DNA of 39,072 bases. It comes from DASXVX01 sp036504075. Lineage in GTDB: Bacteria; Bacillota; Sulfobacillia; Symbiobacteriales; Symbiobacteriaceae. A model generated the notes under the pieces. That model was given only the letters and a program-made list of their open reading frames with translations. It did not search any database and was not told where the DNA came from. A program made the position numbers and the translations under genes. Below are positions 22,716-29,952 of this stretch, one piece after another (the stretch's first letter is position 1; each line of letters starts with the position of its first letter). The stretch is taken from assembly GCA_036504075.1 (NCBI GenBank), contig DASXVX010000074.1, positions 1-39,072 of the forward strand. Reading direction: 5' to 3'.

Positions 22716-24011
22716 TCATCTCTCCTTCTGATTCAAATTGGTTCGAGCGGCTCGGGCACAAGAAGCGGCGCGCTCGAGCAGCAGGTCGCGCTCCCGGGCG
22801 TTGTGCGTGAGCGCTGCCGCGCGCGCGCACTCCGCACGGGCCTCGTCGAAGCGGCCGAGTTTTGCCAGCAGGTCGCCGCGCACGCTCGGCAAGAGGTGGT
22901 AGCGCTTGAGCGACGGCTCCGACGTCAGTGCATCCACAAGCTCCAGGCCCGCGGCTGGTCCGAACGCCATCGCAAGGGCGACCGCACGGTTCAACTCCAC
23001 GACGGGCGACGGTGCGAGCTGGGCGAGCGCATCGTAGAGCGCCGCGATGCGCGCCCAGTCCGTCTCCGACGCGGTGCGGGCGCGGGCGTGGCAGGCAGCG
23101 ATCGCGGCCTGGAGCGCGTACGGGCCATATGCGCCGCCGAGCTTCTCTGCGCGCTCGAGCGCTGCGAGACCACGCCGGATGAGGAGTTGATCCCAGCGCG
23201 CCCGGTTTTGGTCGAGTAACAGCACGGGCTCTCCCGACGGGCCGGTGCGCGCCCTTGTGCGTGACGCCTGGATCTCCATGAGCGCCACGAGGCCGTGGAC
23301 CTCCGGCTCCTCCGGCGCAAGCTCGGCCAGGATTCGGCCGAGCCGGAGCGCTTCCTCGCAGAGCGCTGGGCGCATCCAGTCGTCGCCGGCAGTCGCCGAG
23401 TAGCCCTCGTTGAACACAAGGTAGATGACTGCGAGCACCGACGACAAACGGGCGGCGAGTTCGGCCCCCCGGGGGACCTCGAAGGGGACGCGCGCCGCAG
23501 CGAGGGTCCGTTTGGCCCGGACGATGCGCTGGGCGACGGTCGGCTCCGGGACGAGGAAGGCCCGCGCGATCTCCTCGGTCGTCAGACCGCCGAGCAGACG
23601 CAGCGTCAGCGCAACGCGCGCCTCGGACGAGAGCACCGGATGACAGGCCGAGAACATGAGGCGCAGGAGGTCGTCGCCGACGTCATCGTCCAGCGCGGCG
23701 TCGACGTCCGGCGCAGCCGGCTCATGCAGGGCCTCGATCTCACGACCGAGCGCTTCGTGCTTGCGCACGAGCAGCGTCCGCCGACGCAGCAGGTCGATGG
23801 CACGATGCTTGGCGGTGGCCATGAGCCAGGCGCCCGGGTTGTCCGGGACGCCCGACTCCGGCCACCGTTCCAGTGCGACGACGAGCGCGTCCTGCGCGAG
23901 TTCCTCGGCAAGACCGACGTCGCGCACAATGCGCGCGAGACCGGCGATGATCCTGGCCGACTCGATCCGCCAAACCGCGTCGATCGCGCGATGTGCATCA
24001 GAAGCAGTCAC
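22716..24011 (-). CDS. ECF42-type RNA polymerase sigma factor
   Basis: 431 aa. Sigma region 2 (ESARIIAGLARIVRD to NPGAWLMATAKHRAIDLLRR) and region 4 (LTLRLLGGLTTEEIARAFLV, EPTVAQRIVRAKRTL) occupy the first ~190 residues. A long C-terminal extension follows (VFNEGYSA, ARWDQLLIRRGLAAL, GPYALQAAIAACHA, SPVVELNRAVALAMA) with TPR-like repeats. This layout is typical of ECF42, which has no anti-sigma factor and is thought to be controlled through that extension. The GTG start overlaps the stop of the upstream DGPF gene (GTGA), and the sigma stop overlaps the next start. Codons favour GCG/CGC more than the neighbouring genes do. Confidence 0.9.
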   Translation of the reverse strand: MTASDAHRAIDAVWRIESARIIAGLARIVRDVGLAEELAQDALVVALERWPESGVPDNPGAWLMATAKHRAIDLLRRRTLLVRKHEALGREIEALHEPAAPDVDAALDDDVGDDLLRLMFSACHPVLSSEARVALTLRLLGGLTTEEIARAFLVPEPTVAQRIVRAKRTLAAARVPFEVPRGAELAARLSSVLAVIYLVFNEGYSATAGDDWMRPALCEEALRLGRILAELAPEEPEVHGLVALMEIQASRTRARTGPSGEPVLLLDQNRARWDQLLIRRGLAALERAEKLGGAYGPYALQAAIAACHARARTASETDWARIAALYDALAQLAPSPVVELNRAVALAMAFGPAAGLELVDALTSEPSLKRYHLLPSVRGDLLAKLGRFDEARAECARAAALTHNARERDLLLERAASCARAARTNLNQKER

Positions 24012-24442
24012 GGCTTCCGGAGCTTCGCGGCCTGCACGCGCAGGTCGGCCTCTCTGGCCAGGGCCTCAGGGTCCTGCGTCAGGTCCGATGCGTCGAACAC
24101 CTGGCGAAGCTCGATCTGGCCTTCCCCGCCACCGTGGGGGTCCGGTGCGCGCATCGCCCATTCGATCGCCTCTTCCCGCGACTTGACCTGGATCAGCCAG
24201 AAGCCGGCGATCAACTCCTTCGTCTCGGCGAACGGGCCGTCCGTCACCTTGGGCTTCCCGCCGGGGGTCGGGTACGAGATGCGAACGCCGCCCGAACTGG
24301 GGTGGAGTCCCTCGCCCGCGAGCAGCACGCCGGCTTTCACCAGTTCCTCGTTGTATGTCATCATCGCATTCATGAGCTCCTGGCTGGGCATGACGGCCGC
24401 CTCTGAGTCCTCGCTGGCCTTCACAATCATCATGAATCGCAT
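24008..24442 (-). CDS. DGPF/YCII-domain protein, first gene of ECF42 operon
   Basis: 144 aa. KVTDGPFAETKELIAGFWL and SREEAIEWAMRAPDP mark the domain. It is clearly paralogous to the DGPF protein at the other end of the operon, sharing the stretch DGPFAETKELIAGFWLI. The ATG at 24442 has AAAGGAG 8 nt upstream; a frame running up to 24505 is not supported. Its stop overlaps the sigma factor start. An ECF42-like promoter lies about 80 nt upstream. Confidence 0.9.
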   Translation of the reverse strand: MRFMMIVKASEDSEAAVMPSQELMNAMMTYNEELVKAGVLLAGEGLHPSSGGVRISYPTPGGKPKVTDGPFAETKELIAGFWLIQVKSREEAIEWAMRAPDPHGGGEGQIELRQVFDASDLTQDPEALAREADLRVQAAKLRKP

Positions 24443-24523
24443 GGTATTATCTCCTTTTGGTTTCGAATTCGGAGCCGGGCCTTCGGACGGTTCCGACCGA
24501 CTCAACTCAGGCTCTACTTACAC

Positions 24524-24550
24524 GACGAATAAGGATCCGCGAAATCGACA
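24524..24550 (-). promoter_or_regulatory. Putative ECF42 promoter
   Basis: TGTCGA (24550-24545), 17 nt, CGTC (24527-24524). This fits the reported ECF42 target pattern (TGTCGA at -35, CG[A/T]C at -10) and suggests autoregulation. Confidence 0.65.
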
Positions 24551-24569
24551 AGTCGCGCGATCTTTTTTC

Positions 24570-25778
24570 TCAGTCGTCGATCGCCTGGTAAGCCGAGGTC
24601 CAGAAATCGCGACAGACTCCCGGCGGACTGGCGGAAGTCCAGGCGCTCTGGCTCATCAGGATGGTGACCATTTCCTCCCGGGGGTCCGAATACCACGAGG
24701 TCCCCAGGCCGCCGTCCCAGCCGAACTTGCCGACGGTCCCCGCCACGTCTTCGCGCCTGGTGACGATGGAGACGCCGAACCCCCAACCGTGGCTGTCAAA
24801 GTAGCCAGGGATTAAACCCGACACCGCCTTCTGCCCGGGCGTCAGCTGATCGGTCGTCATCGCCTCGACCGAAGGCCTGGACAGGACGCGCACGCCGCCG
24901 TGTTTGCCCTTGTTCAGCAGCATCTGACCGAAGGCCAGGTAGTCGTCGATGGTGGAGACCAGACCGGCGCCGCCGGACGGAAATGCGGGCGGGCGGCTCC
25001 ATTGGCCGCCCTCAGCCTCGTCATAGAGCGCCAGCGCCCCGGTTTCGGGATGGGTCCAGTAGCTGGTCGCGAGCCGGTCGAGCGAGGCCGCGGGCACGCT
25101 GAAACCGGTGTCCTTCATGCCGAGCGGCTCGAAGAGGCGTTCGCGCAAGAACGTCTCGAGCGGCTGGCCCGAGGCGCGCGCGATCAGCACGCCCAGGACG
25201 TCGGACCCCGTATTGTACAGCCACTTCTCGCCCGGCTGGTGCATGAGCGGCAACTCGCCTACGCGCCGGATCCATTCATCCGGCGCAGGCGGCGTCTGCG
25301 GGCTCGGCGGCCCCTGGCCGAGGCGCTGTTCGTCCATGGCCGTTTGGATCGGATATGTATCCGGCGGCGCCATGACGATGCCCATGCCCATACGGAAGGT
25401 CAGCAGGTCGCGCACCGAGATCGGCCGGCTCGCAGGCGCGGTGTCGTCGAGCGGCCCGTCGAGCCGCTTCAGGACCCTGCGGCCGGCCAGTTCGGGCAGC
25501 AGCCGGTCCACCGGCTCGTCCAGCCGCACCTGGCATTCCTCCACCAGGATCATGGTCGCCGCGGCCGTGATTGGCTTGGTCATGGACGAGATCCGAAGGA
25601 TCGTGTCGCGCCGGATCGGGTCGCCGCCGACCGCCTTCACGCCGATCGCATCGACATGAACCTCGCCACGCCGGCTGACCAGCGTGACGATACCGGGCAC
25701 TTCGCCGCGGTCGACATGGCCGGCCATGACGTCGTGCATGCGGCCGAGCCGCGCCTTGGACAATCCGCCCGTGTTCAT
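24570..25778 (-). CDS. Serine hydrolase, class C beta-lactamase-like
   Basis: 402 aa. The SxxK nucleophile motif is SMTK (Ser65, Lys68) and YNT (in WLYNTGSDVLG) is the YxN motif. GWDGGLGTSW near the C-terminus takes the place of the KTG box. Family members are esterases, DD-peptidases or beta-lactamases; the substrate cannot be told. No signal peptide is seen with the ATG at 25778 (GGAGGGAG upstream), so it should be cytoplasmic. It ends 20 nt before the ECF42-type promoter, on the same strand. Its codon texture is like the ECF42 block, suggesting joint acquisition. Confidence 0.88.
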   Translation of the reverse strand: MNTGGLSKARLGRMHDVMAGHVDRGEVPGIVTLVSRRGEVHVDAIGVKAVGGDPIRRDTILRISSMTKPITAAATMILVEECQVRLDEPVDRLLPELAGRRVLKRLDGPLDDTAPASRPISVRDLLTFRMGMGIVMAPPDTYPIQTAMDEQRLGQGPPSPQTPPAPDEWIRRVGELPLMHQPGEKWLYNTGSDVLGVLIARASGQPLETFLRERLFEPLGMKDTGFSVPAASLDRLATSYWTHPETGALALYDEAEGGQWSRPPAFPSGGAGLVSTIDDYLAFGQMLLNKGKHGGVRVLSRPSVEAMTTDQLTPGQKAVSGLIPGYFDSHGWGFGVSIVTRREDVAGTVGKFGWDGGLGTSWYSDPREEMVTILMSQSAWTSASPPGVCRDFWTSAYQAIDD

Positions 25779-25900
25779 CGCCTGCTCCCTCCGCTCCCTC
25801 TCATCTGACTTTGATGGCCGCGTTGGGCTTTTCCGTCGCCGCACGGCTGGTCAAGTTTGCCCTTCTTCAAGCTAATTTTTCCGTTCCCGGGCCATTGTTC

Positions 25901-25919
25901 GGTAACGATTCTCATTATC
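25901..25919. promoter_or_regulatory. Possible Fur box
   Basis: On the minus strand the 19 bases GATAATGAGAATCGTTACC match the classical Fur consensus at 16 of 19 positions. It lies 123 nt upstream of the serine hydrolase start. No clear promoter overlaps it. Confidence 0.35.
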
Positions 25920-25942
25920 CTTCAAGAAACAGGGATAATTTC

Positions 25943-26497
25943 TTACCGATGGCGATTTTGTGGCCGCCGGCCGGCAGCTTCCTGCTGCTCCCAGTCGGCC
26001 TGACACAGGGCATACTCCACGTCCCCTTGCTCCGCGCCCTCGATGAGGTCCGGCCACGCCTGGTGAAAAGTCCGCACCAGGGTGAGGCCTGCCTTCTCCA
26101 TGACGCGTCGGGAGGCGATGTTGACCGCCATGGTCGATGCGACCACGCGCTGCACCCCAAGTTCGGTGAAGCCCTTGCCCCAGGCTGATTTGCGCAGCCG
26201 GTAGCCAAGTTCGGCTTCGTCGGGGCTGCCGCCTTCCGCCGGCCGGAAGTGGAACCACCCCAGCAGTTCCCCCGTGGACTTCTCGATGGCTGCCCAGAAG
26301 CCATACCCGGCGAAACGCTCGTAGTACTGAAGAAACCCGGGCAGGATCTCGTTCTGGATCACGTCACGACTGGTCGGTTTGCCGCCGTTGAGGAAGCGCA
26401 TGACGTCGGGATCGCTGTCAAGGTCGAACAGGTTGTCCACATCGGCCGCGGTGAACCGACGCAGCACCAATCGGTCGGTTTCCAGGAAGACCTGCAT
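25943..26497 (-). CDS. GNAT acetyltransferase (RimJ/RimL-like), apparent internal deletion
   Basis: 184 aa. LETDRLVLRRFTAADVDNLF, FWAAIEKSTGELLGWFHFRP, AELGYRLRKSAWGKGF and NIASRRVMEKAGL are the family landmarks. Between WGKGF and TELGVQRVVA about 13-14 residues that normally form the helix after the acetyl-CoA loop (ATE...) seem to be missing, in frame. This could abolish activity; the rest of the protein is intact. GGGAGGG lies 8 nt before the ATG. The C-terminus is basic (RRPQNRHR). Confidence 0.8.
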   Translation of the reverse strand: MQVFLETDRLVLRRFTAADVDNLFDLDSDPDVMRFLNGGKPTSRDVIQNEILPGFLQYYERFAGYGFWAAIEKSTGELLGWFHFRPAEGGSPDEAELGYRLRKSAWGKGFTELGVQRVVASTMAVNIASRRVMEKAGLTLVRTFHQAWPDLIEGAEQGDVEYALCQADWEQQEAAGRRPQNRHR

Positions 26498-26627
26498 CGC
26501 TCAATCCCTCCCACGTAGCCGCTCGTCTCTAGTTAACCACATGGTGGAATCACAGGGCGAGCGGAACATACCCACGGCGGCATGTCATCGAAGGTCCCAT
26601 CCGGGTGCAGCGCGGGTAGTCGCGGCA

Positions 26628-26671
26628 ACAGCGCCCGCGTCACCCTTCGGAGAGGGAAACGCGGGCGCTGT
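26628..26671 (-). terminator. Terminator of the bacilliredoxin gene
   Basis: ACAGCGCCCGCGT (26628-26640) pairs with ACGCGGGCGCTGT (26659-26671), with a small inner CCCT/AGGG stem. Confidence 0.75.
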
Positions 26672-26685
26672 TTACCTGTTCAGGG

Positions 26686-27099
26686 TTACTGCAGCGCCGC
26701 CAGGATCTTGGCTGCAACCGCCTGCGGGCTGGTGCCCTCGATCTGGCTCCGCTCCACCATGCCGGCGATCCTGCCATCCTTCAGGATGGCAATCGACGGC
26801 GAGGACGGCGGGTAGGGCGCAAAGTACGTGCGGGCATTCGCCGTCGCTTCCTTGTCCTGGCCGGCAAAGACGGTGTAGAGGTTGTCGACCCCCGCCCCCT
26901 GCTGCAAAGCCAGTGCCATGCCCGGGCGGGCGGTGCCGCCGGCGCAGCCGCACACGGAATTCACAAAGACCACCGTCGTCCCGGCGGCAGCGGGCAGCGC
27001 CGCCGCCACTTCCGCCGCCGTCGTCAGCTCCACAAAACCCATGCGGGTCATTTCGTCACGCATCCCCTGAAGCATCGGCTTCCACATATCCAGTTCCAC
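26686..27099 (-). CDS. Bacilliredoxin, BrxA/BrxB (YphP/YqiW) family
   Basis: 137 aa. The NSVCGCAGG motif (Cys50-Gly-Cys52) is the CGC active site of bacilliredoxins, which remove bacillithiol from S-bacillithiolated proteins after oxidative stress. RPGMALAL, YTVFAGQDKEATANAR, PPSSPSIAILKDG and ERSQIEG are further family landmarks. The GTG has GGGGAG 8 nt upstream. It is monocistronic with its own terminator. It implies a bacillithiol or similar thiol pathway, not otherwise seen here. Confidence 0.92.
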   Translation of the reverse strand: MELDMWKPMLQGMRDEMTRMGFVELTTAAEVAAALPAAAGTTVVFVNSVCGCAGGTARPGMALALQQGAGVDNLYTVFAGQDKEATANARTYFAPYPPSSPSIAILKDGRIAGMVERSQIEGTSPQAVAAKILAALQ

Positions 27100-27174
27100 A
27101 GGCCGGACTCCCCTCTCTCGCCACTTCCATTAAGACGACATTTTCAACGCCAAGGTTACTTATCGCCGACAGAA

Positions 27175-27204
27175 ATGCGGTGCCGGCGATTGCCGGCACC
27201 GCAT
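27175..27204 (-). terminator. Terminator of the DUF1800-DUF1501 operon
   Basis: ATGCGGTGCCGGC (27175-27187) pairs with GCCGGCACCGCAT (27192-27204); the minus strand continues TTCTG. It abuts the stop codon at 27207. Confidence 0.8.
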
Positions 27205-27206
27205 GC

Positions 27207-28430
27207 CTATGTCTTCAGCAGCGGCAGCCGCTCGTACCGCTGCCCGAGCACGGCATCCGGCTCCTGCCCCAGCCACCCCGCCAGGAGCGTGGCGTAAATG
27301 GAGCGGAAGTCGATGCCCAGCTTCAGGTCGAAATCCTGCAGGTCGGTCAGGCTGGGGTGCTCCCCCACCAGCCCGCCCCGCAGGCCGTCGCCCAGGAGGA
27401 AGACCGGCGCCGCCGTGCCGTGGTCGGTGCCGCCGCTGCCGTTCTCCTTCGCCCGCCGCCCGAACTCGGAGTAAACAAGCGTCAGTACGCTCCCGCCGAG
27501 ACCGTTGGCCGCCAGGTCCTGCTGATAGGCGGCGACCGCCTGGTCGAACTGCAGCATCAGGTTATCGTGGTGGGCCTTCTCGCCGGCGTGCTCGTCGAAC
27601 GCGCCAAAGGTGGTAAAGAGCACCTGCGTGCCGCCGCCGCCCGCCAGCAGCTTTACGATCAGTTGGAGGCTGTTGCCCAGCGGGTTTCCTTTGGGATACG
27701 ACGCCCCAGCCTTGTAGCCCGACGCCATGCGCTGCAGAGCGTCCGCCGCCGCCAAAGCCGCCTCCCCCCGCCCCCGAACCAGGGCCAACGGGCCGCTGCC
27801 CAGGCCGTACATCTCGCGGATGGCGGCGGTCGCGGCCGGTGTCCCCTTCAGCTTCATCTCGTTCAGCGATTCAATCGCCACCGCCGCCCCGCTGCCGCCC
27901 ACCAGCGGCTTGGGCACCGAAGCGCCCACGGCCACCGCCCGGAGCGGGCCTGCGCCGGCGGCGGCCGAGAGGTCGAGGTAGCGACCCAGCCAGCCCACCG
28001 GGCTGACGCCTTTGGTCTGCCCGGTCGCCCAGATGTCGTACGACCGGAAGTGGGAGCGGTCCGGGTTCGGGTAGCCTACCCCTTGCACGATGGTCAGGCG
28101 ACCGGCGTCGTAGAATCCTTTCATGGCCTTCAGATTGGGGTGCAGCCCCAGCTTGCCCGCCAGCGGCAGTGCCTCCGCCTCCTTGATGGCCAGGCGGGGC
28201 CGCAGGTCGTAGTACGGGCCCATGCCATACGGCGCCACGGTGTTCAGCCCGTCGTTACCGCCGGCCAGGTAAATGACCACCAGGCGCTTCCCCGCCGCCC
28301 CCGCGGCCCCGGAAGACCCCGTCGCCCCAGCCGATCCCACAGCCCCGCCCCAGGCCCGCCCCCCCAGCGCCCCCAACCCCACGAGGACGCCGCCGGCCAC
28401 CGTCAGAAATTCCCGTCTGCCCAAAAACAT
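27207..28430 (-). CDS. DUF1501 protein, Tat-exported
   Basis: 407 aa, related to the alkaline phosphatase/sulfatase-like fold. The N-terminus MFLGRREFLTVAGGVLVGLG is a twin-arginine-type signal, so it is probably exported folded. RLVVIYLAGGNDGLNTVAPY, RSHFRSYDIWATG, FGAFDEHAGEKAHHDN and YSEFGRRAKENGSGGTDHG are the family's metal-site and core motifs. The ATG at 28430 has GGAGGG 6 nt upstream; the much longer frame upstream overlaps the DUF1800 gene and is spurious. DUF1501 and DUF1800 proteins are usually paired and are suspected to act together at the cell surface; the reaction is unknown. Confidence 0.9.
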   Translation of the reverse strand: MFLGRREFLTVAGGVLVGLGALGGRAWGGAVGSAGATGSSGAAGAAGKRLVVIYLAGGNDGLNTVAPYGMGPYYDLRPRLAIKEAEALPLAGKLGLHPNLKAMKGFYDAGRLTIVQGVGYPNPDRSHFRSYDIWATGQTKGVSPVGWLGRYLDLSAAAGAGPLRAVAVGASVPKPLVGGSGAAVAIESLNEMKLKGTPAATAAIREMYGLGSGPLALVRGRGEAALAAADALQRMASGYKAGASYPKGNPLGNSLQLIVKLLAGGGGTQVLFTTFGAFDEHAGEKAHHDNLMLQFDQAVAAYQQDLAANGLGGSVLTLVYSEFGRRAKENGSGGTDHGTAAPVFLLGDGLRGGLVGEHPSLTDLQDFDLKLGIDFRSIYATLLAGWLGQEPDAVLGQRYERLPLLKT

Positions 28431-28444
28431 GGCCCGCCCTCCTC

Positions 28445-29743
28445 TCAGGCAAATTGGTACTCCGGGGCCGCCACTACGGTCCGGGCCAGCGTCCGGGCGA
28501 CTTCCCAGCGGGCCCGTCCATCCGCCGGGACCCGGTCCCCGACCAGCTTCAACAGCGCCTCCCGGGTCGTGTGGCTCACCGGGTTGATGCCGAACTGCGC
28601 CAGCCAGGCGTCCACCAGTTCCGTCGGAGATGCCGCTGTGGCCGGCAGGTCTGCCCGGGGCACTGCGCCCAGCCAAAGCCGGACCGCCTCCCCGAAGTTC
28701 CAGCGGGTAAGCAGCGACGAGGCCCCCAGCCACGCCGCCCCGCCTTGCCATCCCGCCACGTTGGGCGGGTCGTAAAGCGTCTGGCCCATGCGGGTGCATA
28801 GGGAGGCCGCCTCTCGGCTGCCGGGCAGCCCCAGCAGCCGCAGGCTCCCCGCCACGAACTCCGCCGGGCTCTTTACCTGGCTGTTCACGACGCTGTCGCT
28901 GTAGAAAGCATCGGCGAGAAACAGCGTCTTCAGCACTTCCTTGATCTCGCCCCCGCTCCGGAGGTAGGCGTCCGCCATGGCGTCAACCGTCGCAGCGTCC
29001 GGCACCGGCGAGGCGAAAAACCGCCATAGCTTGGCAGCGAGGAATTTCGCCGTCTCCGGGCGGCGGGCGAGAATCCCGGCGATATCAGCCGCCGTAAATT
29101 TGCCCGACTGGCCCAGGAACTGCTTCACCCCGGGGTCGAACGCCTGCGCGCTGAATGTCACTTTGAAGGTACCATCGAAGGTATCCTTGTCCACCCGCCA
29201 GCCCGTAAGGGCCCGCGCCGCGGCTTTGACATCGGCCTCGGTGTACGGCCCCGGCCCGGTGGTGAACAGTTCCATGACCTCCCGGGCGTAGTTCTCGTTT
29301 GGCGCCCGCCGGGTGGAACCGTTGCCGTCCAGCCAGATCAGCATGGCCGGGTCGGTGCCCATCGCCTGCAAGAGCGCTCCGAAAGACCCCAGGGAGTGGC
29401 GGCGCAGCAGGTCGTTCTGTGTCTGCATCAGCACCGCCTTGCCTACTTTCTTGATGCCGGTGGCAAAGTGACCGTGCCAGAACAGGGTCATTTTCTCGAC
29501 CAGCGGGTACCGGGTCGTGGCCATCCGGTGCAGCCAGATCGCCTGCATGTCAGCCAACCGCTCCGGGTTGAACTCGGGTTTCGAAAGCACCGGCGGTGCG
29601 ATCGTTTCCGGTTCGGCCGGGACGTCGAGCAAATCCGCCACCACCGCCGGCAAATCCTGGTCACGGTACGCCGCAATCTCCACCGGGCGGGCGCCGAACC
29701 CCGCCCGCCGGAACAGATGGCGCAACTTTGCGGCCTCTGCCAT
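28445..29743 (-). CDS. DUF1800 protein
   Basis: 432 aa. LRHLFRRAGFGARP, EKMTLFWHGHFATG, NDLLRRHSLGSFGALL, GSTRRAPNENYAREVMELFT and DPPNVAGWQGGAAWL are diagnostic of DUF1800. The family is helical and always found near DUF1501 partners. No signal peptide is visible. GGGAGGTGA precedes the ATG by 7 nt. The DUF1501 gene starts 14 nt after its stop, so the two form an operon. No reaction is known. Confidence 0.9.
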   Translation of the reverse strand: MAEAAKLRHLFRRAGFGARPVEIAAYRDQDLPAVVADLLDVPAEPETIAPPVLSKPEFNPERLADMQAIWLHRMATTRYPLVEKMTLFWHGHFATGIKKVGKAVLMQTQNDLLRRHSLGSFGALLQAMGTDPAMLIWLDGNGSTRRAPNENYAREVMELFTTGPGPYTEADVKAAARALTGWRVDKDTFDGTFKVTFSAQAFDPGVKQFLGQSGKFTAADIAGILARRPETAKFLAAKLWRFFASPVPDAATVDAMADAYLRSGGEIKEVLKTLFLADAFYSDSVVNSQVKSPAEFVAGSLRLLGLPGSREAASLCTRMGQTLYDPPNVAGWQGGAAWLGASSLLTRWNFGEAVRLWLGAVPRADLPATAASPTELVDAWLAQFGINPVSHTTREALLKLVGDRVPADGRARWEVARTLARTVVAAPEYQFA

Positions 29744-29857
29744 TGCTCTTCACCTCCCACAGCGTTGGTCCCATGATAACCCGCGAACGTTGCTAAAGTT
29801 TAAACGTACAGATAAATTTTTATGACTCCGGCCCTCGAACCAACGTTCCAGCGGCTA

Positions 29858-29886
29858 TTGACGGAAAGCAAATGGAAGCGTAGATT
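29858..29886 (+). promoter_or_regulatory. Sigma-A promoter of copA
   Basis: TTGACG (29858-29863), 17 nt, TAGATT (29881-29886), directly upstream of the CsoR-like operator. Confidence 0.65.
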
Positions 29887-29898
29887 GAGTATGAAACC

Positions 29899-29917
29899 GA
29901 TACCCCCTACGGGTATC
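29899..29917. promoter_or_regulatory. CsoR-like copper operator
   Basis: GATACCC (29899-29905), CCTAC, GGGTATC (29911-29917): a perfect 7-bp inverted repeat with the G/C-tract core typical of CsoR boxes. It is placed at the expected transcription start, so a bound repressor would block copA until Cu(I) binds it. No csoR gene is in the window. Confidence 0.75.
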
Positions 29918-29952
29918 AAATAGAAGAAATCGATCGCTTGGAGGAAGATATC

